Of a stretch of 64,000 nt of DNA, positions 46,330 to 53,606 are shown piece by piece; position 1 is the stretch's first letter; each line of letters starts with the position of its first letter. The notes under the pieces are model-generated. The model saw only the letters and a list, made by a program, of their open reading frames with translations. It did not search any database and was not told the origin of the DNA. The stretch spans positions 248,001 through 312,000 of the forward strand of contig JJOH01000092.1 of the NCBI GenBank assembly GCA_000696115.1. The letters are read 5' to 3'. The stretch comes from Streptomyces olindensis (GTDB lineage Bacteria; Actinomycetota; Actinomycetes; Streptomycetales; Streptomycetaceae). A program made the position numbers and the translations under genes.

Positions 46330-49300
46330 TCACATGGGCATGGGGACCACATCACACTCGATGCGCCGGCGCTGGCGGGCGGCCTGGAGCCAGGGGTGGT
46401 CGTTGCGCAGCACCGCGGCAAAGCCCTCCACCGCCTTGCGCTGAAGCACGTCCGCCTCGTCGGCCCGGCCGAGTCCCCGCAGATCCAGGGAGAGGTTGGA
46501 GGTGCACGAGAGGGTGAGCGGGTGGTCCGCGCCCGCCACCTCTGTCAGCAGCGGCAGGTTGGCGGAGTCGATGGCGTGCGCCCGCTCGAAGTCGAGTCGC
46601 GCGTATGCGGTGTTGGCCTGACCGATGCCCACGGTGAGGGCGATCATGTGACGTGCCCCGACCGTGTCGGCGAGTCGGCGCGCCACGTCGTCCTCCACCT
46701 CCTGCGCGGTGTCCAGCGAGCCCACGGCGCGCAGGGTGGCCGCCAGGTTCGCCCGGGTCACCAGGGTGTGCGCGTGGTCTTCGCCGAGGCGCCGCACGAG
46801 CCGGGCCACGGTGGACTCCGCGATCCGGAGCGACCCTTCCAGGTCCCCTGACAGTCGCCGGTCGACGCAGACGTTGGTCGCCGTGGTGAGCGAGTCGAGG
46901 TGCTCGTCGCCGTAACGCGACTTGAAGTTGCGCAGGGTCTCCTCGGTGAGTTTGGCGCCCTCGGCCAGATCCCCGTCCCGGCGGCGGCAGACGCCGAGGG
47001 AGCGGGCGATCCGCAGGGTCAGGGGGTGCTTTTCGCCCAGCGCGGTGAACGCTTGGCGGTAGACGTCCTCCTGCCAGTCCCGGGCGTCGGAGTAGCGGCC
47101 CGCCTCACGCATGTCGATGCCGACGCAGTGCATGGTGTTGAGCGTGAAGAAGCTGGCACCGCCGAGCAGCAGGTCGCGCTGGCGGGCGGTCTCCTGGTCC
47201 AGCGACAGCGCTTCCGTGAACTCCCCGCACAGTCTCAGGTCGACGCCCCAGCTGTGGCTGGCCCGCAGCGTGGCCGGGTCGTCGGGCCCGAACAGTGAGC
47301 GAGCCAGTTCGGTGGCCTCCTTGCCCAGGTCCCGCGCCTCCTGGAAGCGGCCCTGGTAGCGGTGGGCGTCGGACATCTCGCACAGGGAGTCGATGAGTTC
47401 CTCCGGTTCCACCTCCATCCGGCGAGACACTTCCAGCGCCTTCTCGGTGAGCGGGATCGACTCGGCGATCTGTCCGATCTGGCGCAGGAGGAAGGCGAAG
47501 CCCTTGGTCATCCGGACGACGTAGATGTCCTCCTCGCCCGAGGCGGCGAGCCAGGCGCTCCACGCCTGCCGGCCGAAGGACGCGGCACCCTCGTGGTCAC
47601 CCCAGTAGTAGAGGAACCACATGGTGTCGTAGACGAGGTCGCGCACATATGGGTCGGTGCTGGTGACCGCCTGGGAGGCGAGGACGTGCGGCAGCAGCGC
47701 CTGGTAGTCGCGCCATTCCTGGGAGGAACCGAACGGGCCGCGGTTGGCCGCGGACAGCAGCTGGTGGGCCGCGTCCCGCATCCGCTCGCGTTCCTCCTCG
47801 CTCAGCTTGGCGAGGAGCACGGTCTGGAGCAGGCGGTGCATCTGGAGGGTGCCCGCGCGCGGGTCCACCTTGATCAGGGAGAACTGGCTGAGGTCGCGGA
47901 TCGCCCGGTTCAGTCTGATCGGCTCGCGCAGCATCGGGTCGATCTGCGGCGTGATGTTGACGCCCCGGCTGCTGCGCAGGATCGACCTCGGGATCGGCTC
48001 GGGGGCCATGCTGGCGCAGATGTCCAGCAGTTGGCGGGCTCCCGGGTTGTTCTGCCTGATCCGCTCCAGGGAGATGTCCCAGGCGGCGGCGACGGAGACC
48101 GGGTAGTCGGGGCTCTGCTCGATCTCCAGGATCTCCGGGCTGCGCTGGGCGAGGAGTTCGAGGTACTCGTCGACCTCCATGCCGGTGACCCCGAGCCAGG
48201 CGCCCGCCTGCTCCACGGCCAGCGGCAGGTCGCCGAGGGCCTCGGCCAGCCGGTCGGCGTCCTCCCGGGGGAGGTCCTTGGCGCGCTTCTGGAGCAGCTC
48301 GATGGACTCGTCACGCTCGAAGACGTTCACCGGCAGGGAGGTGGCCACCCGCTCCCAGCCCCGGTTCCGGGAGGTGACGATGACCTTGCCCGGCCCGTTG
48401 TGCGGGAAGTAGCCGCGCACCGCCTCGATGTCCTCGGCGTTGTCGAACACCAGCAGCCAGTTGTCGTAGGGCGTTCCGGTGCGCAGCGCCTCCAGTACGG
48501 CGGGCACGGCGGTGTTGGCCGCGGCGGCGCCGAGGCTGTCCTGGCCGGCCGGGGCGACGCCCAGCTGGGAAGCGAGGGAGGAGAGCGCGGCCAGGATGAG
48601 GCTCTCGCGCTCGGCGGGGATCCAGCAGATGATCCGGTAGTCGCGCTGGTGGGTGTAGATGTACTCCAGTGCCAGCTGCGACTTGCCCACACCACCGAGA
48701 CCGTGCAGGGCGTTGGGCAGCACGGCGGCGGTGTCCTGGGCGGCGAGCTGCTCCTCCACGGCCCTCAGCAGCGCCTGGCGGCCGACGAACGATGTGTTGC
48801 GCATGGGCACGTTCACCAGTAGGGCCGGCGTTGCGGTCGTGGTGCGCTGCATGAGCGGCTCTGCCTCCGGGGTCTGTTGTGGGTCGAGGCCGGCCGTCGG
48901 CGACGGCGCGGATTCTCCGGTCGGATCGGACACAGCCGAATCCGGGTTGATGTCCACTGGGCTGGATGGAGTCGTTTCGCCCGGATTATTCACCTGTGGG
49001 GGTGGCTGGGCAGGCGGGCTGTTCTCCACCCGTTCCGCCGCGGCGGCGGGCGGATTCCTGGACAGATTCGGTTCGATGCGCCTGGCGCGGTCGGCGTAGG
49101 GCCCCGACAGGGCGCGCATCACGGCGAGTTCGCTGCGCGCCCAGCCGTGTTCGGCGGGGTCGGGGAGCCTGGTCCGCAGCGGGTCGTGGAGGGCGGCGCG
49201 CAGGGCGACGCCCCGCTCCCCGGCGGCGGGCAGCTCGCCCACCACGCTGACGGTGTGGGCGAGTTGGCTGCGCGTGGTGGTCGCGAGCAGGGCCTCGCGC

Positions 49301-49581
49301 ACGCCCTCGGCGAACTCGGGGCGCCCCTGGCCGCCGCCCTCCCAGTCGATCAGCCCGCCCATGAGGATCTCGGCGAGGTGATCCGGACCGGTCTCCGGCA
49401 TGACGCGCCGCCGCAGCTGCTCGACGAGGTCGAAGTCGAAGGGCACGGCCGCCAGTTGGGTGGCGAGCCGACGGGCGGAGGGGGTGGCGAGGCTGAAGAA
49501 GCGCCGTACGGCGGCGGTGGCGGCCCGGGGCAGGGCGCGGGGCGCGCAGTCCGGGGGCGGGCGCGCCCTTGCTGAGGGCAC
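46330..49581 (-). CDS. NB-ARC/TPR part of a frameshifted FxSxx-system TPR (FxsT-type) protein
   Basis: This open frame encodes the larger, 3' part of one gene whose 5' part is at 48986-50824 in another frame. It enters the SAV_2336-related region at RRFFSLATPSARRLATQLAA and DLVEQLRRRVMPETGPDHLA, then has a Pro-rich linker. An NB-ARC NTPase follows (P-loop HGLGGVGKSQLALEY near 295, Walker B WLLVFDNAED, sensor GKVIVTSRNR, GLPL-like GDLPLAVEQAG). About 400 residues of TPRs close it (RIAESTVARLVRRLGEDHAH). STAND ATPases of this type oligomerise on signal binding. The listed 49581 start is only the frame limit. Single-base change near 49522-49545 splits the gene. Confidence 0.85.
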   Translation of the reverse strand: MPSARARPPPDCAPRALPRAATAAVRRFFSLATPSARRLATQLAAVPFDFDLVEQLRRRVMPETGPDHLAEILMGGLIDWEGGGQGRPEFAEGVREALLATTTRSQLAHTVSVVGELPAAGERGVALRAALHDPLRTRLPDPAEHGWARSELAVMRALSGPYADRARRIEPNLSRNPPAAAAERVENSPPAQPPPQVNNPGETTPSSPVDINPDSAVSDPTGESAPSPTAGLDPQQTPEAEPLMQRTTTATPALLVNVPMRNTSFVGRQALLRAVEEQLAAQDTAAVLPNALHGLGGVGKSQLALEYIYTHQRDYRIICWIPAERESLILAALSSLASQLGVAPAGQDSLGAAAANTAVPAVLEALRTGTPYDNWLLVFDNAEDIEAVRGYFPHNGPGKVIVTSRNRGWERVATSLPVNVFERDESIELLQKRAKDLPREDADRLAEALGDLPLAVEQAGAWLGVTGMEVDEYLELLAQRSPEILEIEQSPDYPVSVAAAWDISLERIRQNNPGARQLLDICASMAPEPIPRSILRSSRGVNITPQIDPMLREPIRLNRAIRDLSQFSLIKVDPRAGTLQMHRLLQTVLLAKLSEEERERMRDAAHQLLSAANRGPFGSSQEWRDYQALLPHVLASQAVTSTDPYVRDLVYDTMWFLYYWGDHEGAASFGRQAWSAWLAASGEEDIYVVRMTKGFAFLLRQIGQIAESIPLTEKALEVSRRMEVEPEELIDSLCEMSDAHRYQGRFQEARDLGKEATELARSLFGPDDPATLRASHSWGVDLRLCGEFTEALSLDQETARQRDLLLGGASFFTLNTMHCVGIDMREAGRYSDARDWQEDVYRQAFTALGEKHPLTLRIARSLGVCRRRDGDLAEGAKLTEETLRNFKSRYGDEHLDSLTTATNVCVDRRLSGDLEGSLRIAESTVARLVRRLGEDHAHTLVTRANLAATLRAVGSLDTAQEVEDDVARRLADTVGARHMIALTVGIGQANTAYARLDFERAHAIDSANLPLLTEVAGADHPLTLSCTSNLSLDLRGLGRADEADVLQRKAVEGFAAVLRNDHPWLQAARQRRRIECDVVPMPM

Positions 49582-50824
49582 CGGCCAGCACCACGGGCAG
49601 TGAACGCCGGACGCCCCGCCCGCCGGTGACCAGGTCGGACCAGGCGGCGAGGGAGGCGGGTTTGAGGGACAGCACCGGGACGGCGACGGAGTCGTCGCCC
49701 GCGTCGGGCAGGGGTCGCATGGGATCGGGGCCGCCGGGCGGCGCCCAGTGCCCGAGGCTGCCGTTGGGGGCGCCGAACCCCCCTGCCTCCAGGACGGCCG
49801 GGTAGGGGTAGAGCGAGGAGCGGTGGCGCAGGTGCGGCGGGAGCAGGTGGACGAGGGCGGTGGGGCCGGCGTGGGCGAGGCGGCCGAGGAGGTCGTCGGC
49901 GGCGGTGGCGGCCCAGCCGTGGGCGAGTCCGTCGGTGACGACGAGGAAGATCCGGCTGCCCCGGCCGTCGAGCAGTTCGGCGGGGTCGGCGACGGCCCGG
50001 CCCGTGGACCAGCGCAGGGTGGCGGTGCCGGTGCGCGGGACGGTCACCCGGAGCGTGCGCACGCCGCGGAAGGCACCGCTGTGCTCGGCGGCGCGGGCCA
50101 GGCGCGCGGCGCTCTCCTCCCAGATCCGCATGGTGGGCGCGTCGTCGAGCAGCAGCACCAGTTCGAAGGCGGAGACGCGGGAGGGACGCAGGAACGGCAT
50201 CCACAACCCGTCGACGAGGCCCTGTTCGGCCGTGGTCTCCTCGTCCAGCTCCAGGCTGTCGCGGGACGGGACGCGGCGGGCCAGCTGGTGCAGGGCGCGC
50301 GCGAGCAGGGCCGTGAAGCGGCCGGGGCCCGACGGATCCGGTTCGGCGCGGGGCAGCAGCGGTGGCCCGAGGTGCAGGGTGAAGCGGCCCTCGGGGTGGG
50401 GTAAGACGCGATCGCCGGGCCGGGTGGCCGGCCGACCGTCGGCGAGGTTCGACACGGCGGGGGTGCGGTGTGCGGGCGGGGGCTGGGCGGGGACGTCCCC
50501 GTCGGGCTCGGGGCGGTCGGGGAGTTCGGCTTCGTCCGCTGGTGGCCGGGGCGGTGGTCCGGCCTCGGAATCCTGGGGAAGCACGGCCTGCGCGGCGGGT
50601 GCCTCCTGGGCCGCTTCGCCGGGGCCGCCGTACCGGTTCCGGTGCGCGGCGAGCCATACGGCGTCGGCGAACTCCTGCCAGCGCGGCACGAAGGGTTCGG
50701 GAGCGGCGGGGACCCGGTCTCCGCGCTCGCTCGCCTGCGCGAGCGGCTCGGGGTACACCGAAGGAGGCGGCGGTCCCGATGCGGGATCCCCGTCGCCCGG
50801 TCCGGATGCGCGCTCCCGGGTCAT
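48986..50824 (-). CDS. vWA-like (SAV_2336 N-terminal) part of the same frameshifted gene
   Basis: The start at 50824 overlaps the MoxR stop (TGATG). From 50824 to about 49545 it encodes a Pro-rich SAV_2336 N-terminal region (RWQEFADAVWLAAHRNRYGG). A vWA-like domain follows (FELVLLLDDAPTMRIWEESA; IFLVVTDGLAHGW; LVHLLPPHLRHRSSLYPYP). The MIDAS motif is degenerate: DDAPT for DxSxS. It proceeds to VLSLKPASLAAWSDL and PVVLAGALSKGAPAPGLRAP, where homologues continue into the frame of 46330-49581. Beyond that it is meaningless Arg-rich translation down to 48986. In vWA-MoxR-VMAP systems the vWA bridges the AAA ATPase and effectors. Confidence 0.8.
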   Translation of the reverse strand: MTRERASGPGDGDPASGPPPPSVYPEPLAQASERGDRVPAAPEPFVPRWQEFADAVWLAAHRNRYGGPGEAAQEAPAAQAVLPQDSEAGPPPRPPADEAELPDRPEPDGDVPAQPPPAHRTPAVSNLADGRPATRPGDRVLPHPEGRFTLHLGPPLLPRAEPDPSGPGRFTALLARALHQLARRVPSRDSLELDEETTAEQGLVDGLWMPFLRPSRVSAFELVLLLDDAPTMRIWEESAARLARAAEHSGAFRGVRTLRVTVPRTGTATLRWSTGRAVADPAELLDGRGSRIFLVVTDGLAHGWAATAADDLLGRLAHAGPTALVHLLPPHLRHRSSLYPYPAVLEAGGFGAPNGSLGHWAPPGGPDPMRPLPDAGDDSVAVPVLSLKPASLAAWSDLVTGGRGVRRSLPVVLAGALSKGAPAPGLRAPRPAPGRHRRRTALLQPRHPLRPSARHPTGGRALRLRPRRAAAAARHAGDRSGSPRRDPHGRADRLGGRRPGAPRVRRGRARGPARDHHAQPTRPHRQRGGRAARRRGAGRRPARRPPRPAADQAPRPRRTRLGAQRTRRDARPVGALRRPRQAHRTESVQESARRRGGTGGEQPACPATPTGE

Positions 50825-51918
50825 CAGCGGCCCTTCGCGAGGTCGCGGAGCAGCAATTCGACGAGCTTACGCCCGTCACCGTCAGCCTGGAAACCACCCG
50901 CGGTAGTCATCTGGACAGCGTTGAGCAACTGGTCGAGGGAGTGCACGCCGCCCGCCTGGACCCGTTGAACGAACAGGTCGACGAGGTCTTCGGTGCCGCG
51001 CGGCCTGCGGCCCAGGTGCCCTTCCACCATGGCCAGTAGTTGCTCCCGGGTGGGGGTGTGCATCTCCATCGGCAGGCAGCGGCGGCGGAAGGCGGCGGGA
51101 AACTCCCGCTCCCCGTTGCTGGTGATCACCACGACCGGGAACTCCCGGCACTCGACACGTCCGTCGCGCACCACGGCCCGGCCTCCCGGATCGCTGGTGT
51201 GCACGTGCGCCGCGTCGGCGGCGTCGCGCACCAGCTCGGGAACCTCATAACTTCCATTCTCCAGAACGTGCAACAGGTCGTTCGGCAGGTCGATGTCGCT
51301 CTTGTCGAGTTCGTCGACGAGAAGCACCCGGGGCCGTTCATAGGGCAGCAGGGCGGTACCCAGCGGTCCCAGTGTAATGAACTCGCCGATTACCGGCGCA
51401 AGTTGACGATCCTTTGACAGAGGCGAGGAGTTGACGGCCTGTTCGCCTTCGTCTTCGAACACCGGCTCCGCCCGGGCCGTGTCGCGCAGCCCCGCCTGCC
51501 AGGCGGCGATGGCCTGGGCGCGGCCCATGGCGTCGTGGACGTACAGGCCGTCGCGCAGGCTCGTACGGCTCACGATGTTCCATTCGAGTACCCGGCCGAG
51601 GCCCAGCTCACGCGAGATCAGATAGGCCAGCGTCGACTTGCCGACACCGGGCGGGCCGGTGATCAGGAGGGGGCGGCGCAGCAGCAGGGCGGCGTTGACC
51701 GTCTCGATCTGCTCGTCGTCGAGCTGGGGTGTGAGGCCGCCGGGGCCGAGGCGGCGCAGCGCGGCCTCGGCGTCGTCCGGGGGCGGGGCCTGGGCCGGGC
51801 CGCCGCGGAACCGCCGCCAGGGCGGTGGGTCCGGCAGCACGGGTGGGGCGTCCTGCGGGCGTCCGGTGGCGTGGAAGACCCGCCAGTCGTCCGCGGCCGT
51901 CCGTTCCTGTGCGCTCAT
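50824..51918 (-). CDS. MoxR-type AAA+ ATPase
   Basis: Encodes 364 aa. Walker A LLITGPPGVGKSTLAYLISR, Walker B RPRVLLVDELDKSDIDLPND, sensor I PVVVITSNGERE and arginine finger region PAAFRRRCLPMEM are all present. A Pro-rich head of about 55 residues precedes the ATPase. MoxR ATPases act as chaperones for vWA proteins, and here a vWA protein is encoded directly downstream with overlapping codons. VMAP is 16 bp upstream. Together they form the core of the ternary system. Confidence 0.93.
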   Translation of the reverse strand: MSAQERTAADDWRVFHATGRPQDAPPVLPDPPPWRRFRGGPAQAPPPDDAEAALRRLGPGGLTPQLDDEQIETVNAALLLRRPLLITGPPGVGKSTLAYLISRELGLGRVLEWNIVSRTSLRDGLYVHDAMGRAQAIAAWQAGLRDTARAEPVFEDEGEQAVNSSPLSKDRQLAPVIGEFITLGPLGTALLPYERPRVLLVDELDKSDIDLPNDLLHVLENGSYEVPELVRDAADAAHVHTSDPGGRAVVRDGRVECREFPVVVITSNGEREFPAAFRRRCLPMEMHTPTREQLLAMVEGHLGRRPRGTEDLVDLFVQRVQAGGVHSLDQLLNAVQMTTAGGFQADGDGRKLVELLLRDLAKGR

Positions 51919-51934
51919 GCCGAAGCCTCCTCAC

Positions 51935-53452
51935 TCAGCTGGCGAGATCGCCGGGGTCGGGGGCCTGGACGTCGACGACCCGCGTGGGGTCGTCCCACAG
52001 GAATCCGACGTTCCGGGCCAGGTACTGAACCGCGTCCGCCGCGCCGCTCTCGGCGTTCAGACGCATGCGGTGCATGACGGAGGGGAGCTGTACGGGCAGC
52101 GCGACGGCGGCGAAGACGGCGGTCACCACTTCGCGTCTCTCCTCCATGAACACGCCTCTGCGGTCCCAGACGGCCAGCCCGATCCCCTCCGCGATCGCCG
52201 CTTTGAGTGCCTCCAGGGCCGGCGGCCCGGTCGGCGCGTCCAACAGCACTGCCGTACTTCTTGTTTCCCCCGCGAGAGCGATCTGCCACGCGCGCTGCCG
52301 CCGGGCGTCCGCTTCTCTCCAGGGGTGCACCGCGATCCCATGGTGCTTCAGCGCCGCCCAGCGCCGCTGCCACTGCTGGCGGACCACGGCGTTGTCCGTA
52401 CGCATGCGTTCCAGGCTGCGTAGGTGCACCCCGTACCGCAGACCGAGCGGAGTGGGCTCACCGTCGCCGATGGCGAACGTCAACCCCGCCACATCGTGGT
52501 TCATCAGGTCGTACGGAAGGAGGAACTCTATGTACGCAGGCGGCTCCTTGAGTCCGCCCGCGTCCGGTTCACGGGGCACCAGCCAGAGCTGGGTGCCGCG
52601 CCGGAGCGCCTGGTCGACCGCTCGTCCGAGGTCGTCCAGGGGGATGGTGTCCGGTTCGCCGGGGCGGGGGTCCCAGCGGCCCGGGGTGGCGTTCGTCCAG
52701 GTCCGCACGGTCACGTCGGTGCTGCCGTCCCGGGCCGGTTCGACGGCGACGACGAGGGTGCGGGGGATGTCCGGCGACCACACCACCGCGGCGCGCCTGT
52801 CCCGGCGCGCCACCACCTCGGCGGTCAGGCCGGCGCGTGCGGCCCAGTCGTCGACCCATGCGGTCAGCGCGTGGCGGTGGTCGAGGGTGCGGGCGAGGCG
52901 GGCCGCGTGATCGACGAGGAGGACGGCGGGCGGCAGGCCGTCCTGCTGCACGTTCCATTCGAGGAGGTGCGTGAAGAGCTGATCGGGGGTGAGTCCGTCG
53001 GGCAGGTCGAGACCGGTGAGTTCCTCGGCCAGCCCGTCCCGTAAGCGTGCGGCGGGCAGGTCGCCGCGGGAGAGGGCGACGCGGGCGCTCTTCTCGTCCT
53101 CCTTGGACAGCGGGCCGGTCAGGGCGGGGGCAGGCGTGATCAGCCGTTCGAGCTCGTCCCCGGCCGGGGCGCCTTCGAGGATGCGGACCACCCCGACCAG
53201 TACGTGTTCGCCGCCCGGCACGCTCAACGCGGCGGTCACCAGGCTCACCACGTCCTCACGGAGCCGCACCCCACGCAGGTCGACCGGCCGGCGGAGCTGG
53301 CCCGCGAGCAGACTGGCGAACTGCACCCGGCTCGGCGCGTCCTCGACGCAGCCCAGCTCGCACAGGACCTCGGTGAGCTGTAACAGCAGCTCGAAATACG
53401 GCTGTTGTCCTAATTCGCCGCCGGACACGCCGGGCGCCGCACCTGTCTGCAC
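51935..53452 (-). CDS. VMAP (vWA-MoxR-associated protein) with N-terminal effector-associated domain
   Basis: Encodes 505 aa from a GTG with GGGGGAA upstream. Residues about 18-95 form a helical EAD2-like domain (YFELLLQLTEVLCELGCVED; FASLLAGQLRRPVDL; VSLVTAALSVPGG). After a linker the VMAP C-terminal domain covers about 200-500 (IEFLLPYDLMNHDVAGLTFA; YGVHLRSLERM; FLWDDPTRVV). In known systems VMAP links MoxR/vWA switching to effectors carrying matching EADs, here probably the caspase. It is the first gene of the seven-gene minus-strand locus, so its promoter should lie in 53453-53606. Confidence 0.87.
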   Translation of the reverse strand: MQTGAAPGVSGGELGQQPYFELLLQLTEVLCELGCVEDAPSRVQFASLLAGQLRRPVDLRGVRLREDVVSLVTAALSVPGGEHVLVGVVRILEGAPAGDELERLITPAPALTGPLSKEDEKSARVALSRGDLPAARLRDGLAEELTGLDLPDGLTPDQLFTHLLEWNVQQDGLPPAVLLVDHAARLARTLDHRHALTAWVDDWAARAGLTAEVVARRDRRAAVVWSPDIPRTLVVAVEPARDGSTDVTVRTWTNATPGRWDPRPGEPDTIPLDDLGRAVDQALRRGTQLWLVPREPDAGGLKEPPAYIEFLLPYDLMNHDVAGLTFAIGDGEPTPLGLRYGVHLRSLERMRTDNAVVRQQWQRRWAALKHHGIAVHPWREADARRQRAWQIALAGETRSTAVLLDAPTGPPALEALKAAIAEGIGLAVWDRRGVFMEERREVVTAVFAAVALPVQLPSVMHRMRLNAESGAADAVQYLARNVGFLWDDPTRVVDVQAPDPGDLAS

Positions 53453-53606
53453 CGACTTTCCCCCTGAGTCGGTTCACCTGCCTAGACCGACCAGCGAAGT
53501 TAGCACGGCAACCCACGGTTCACCAGGGACGGTTGGGGTCGGAACGCCGATGTCCGGCCGGTGCGCGCCGGGGTGGCGCGAACCGGCCGGAGGCCGCCGT
53601 GCGGGG

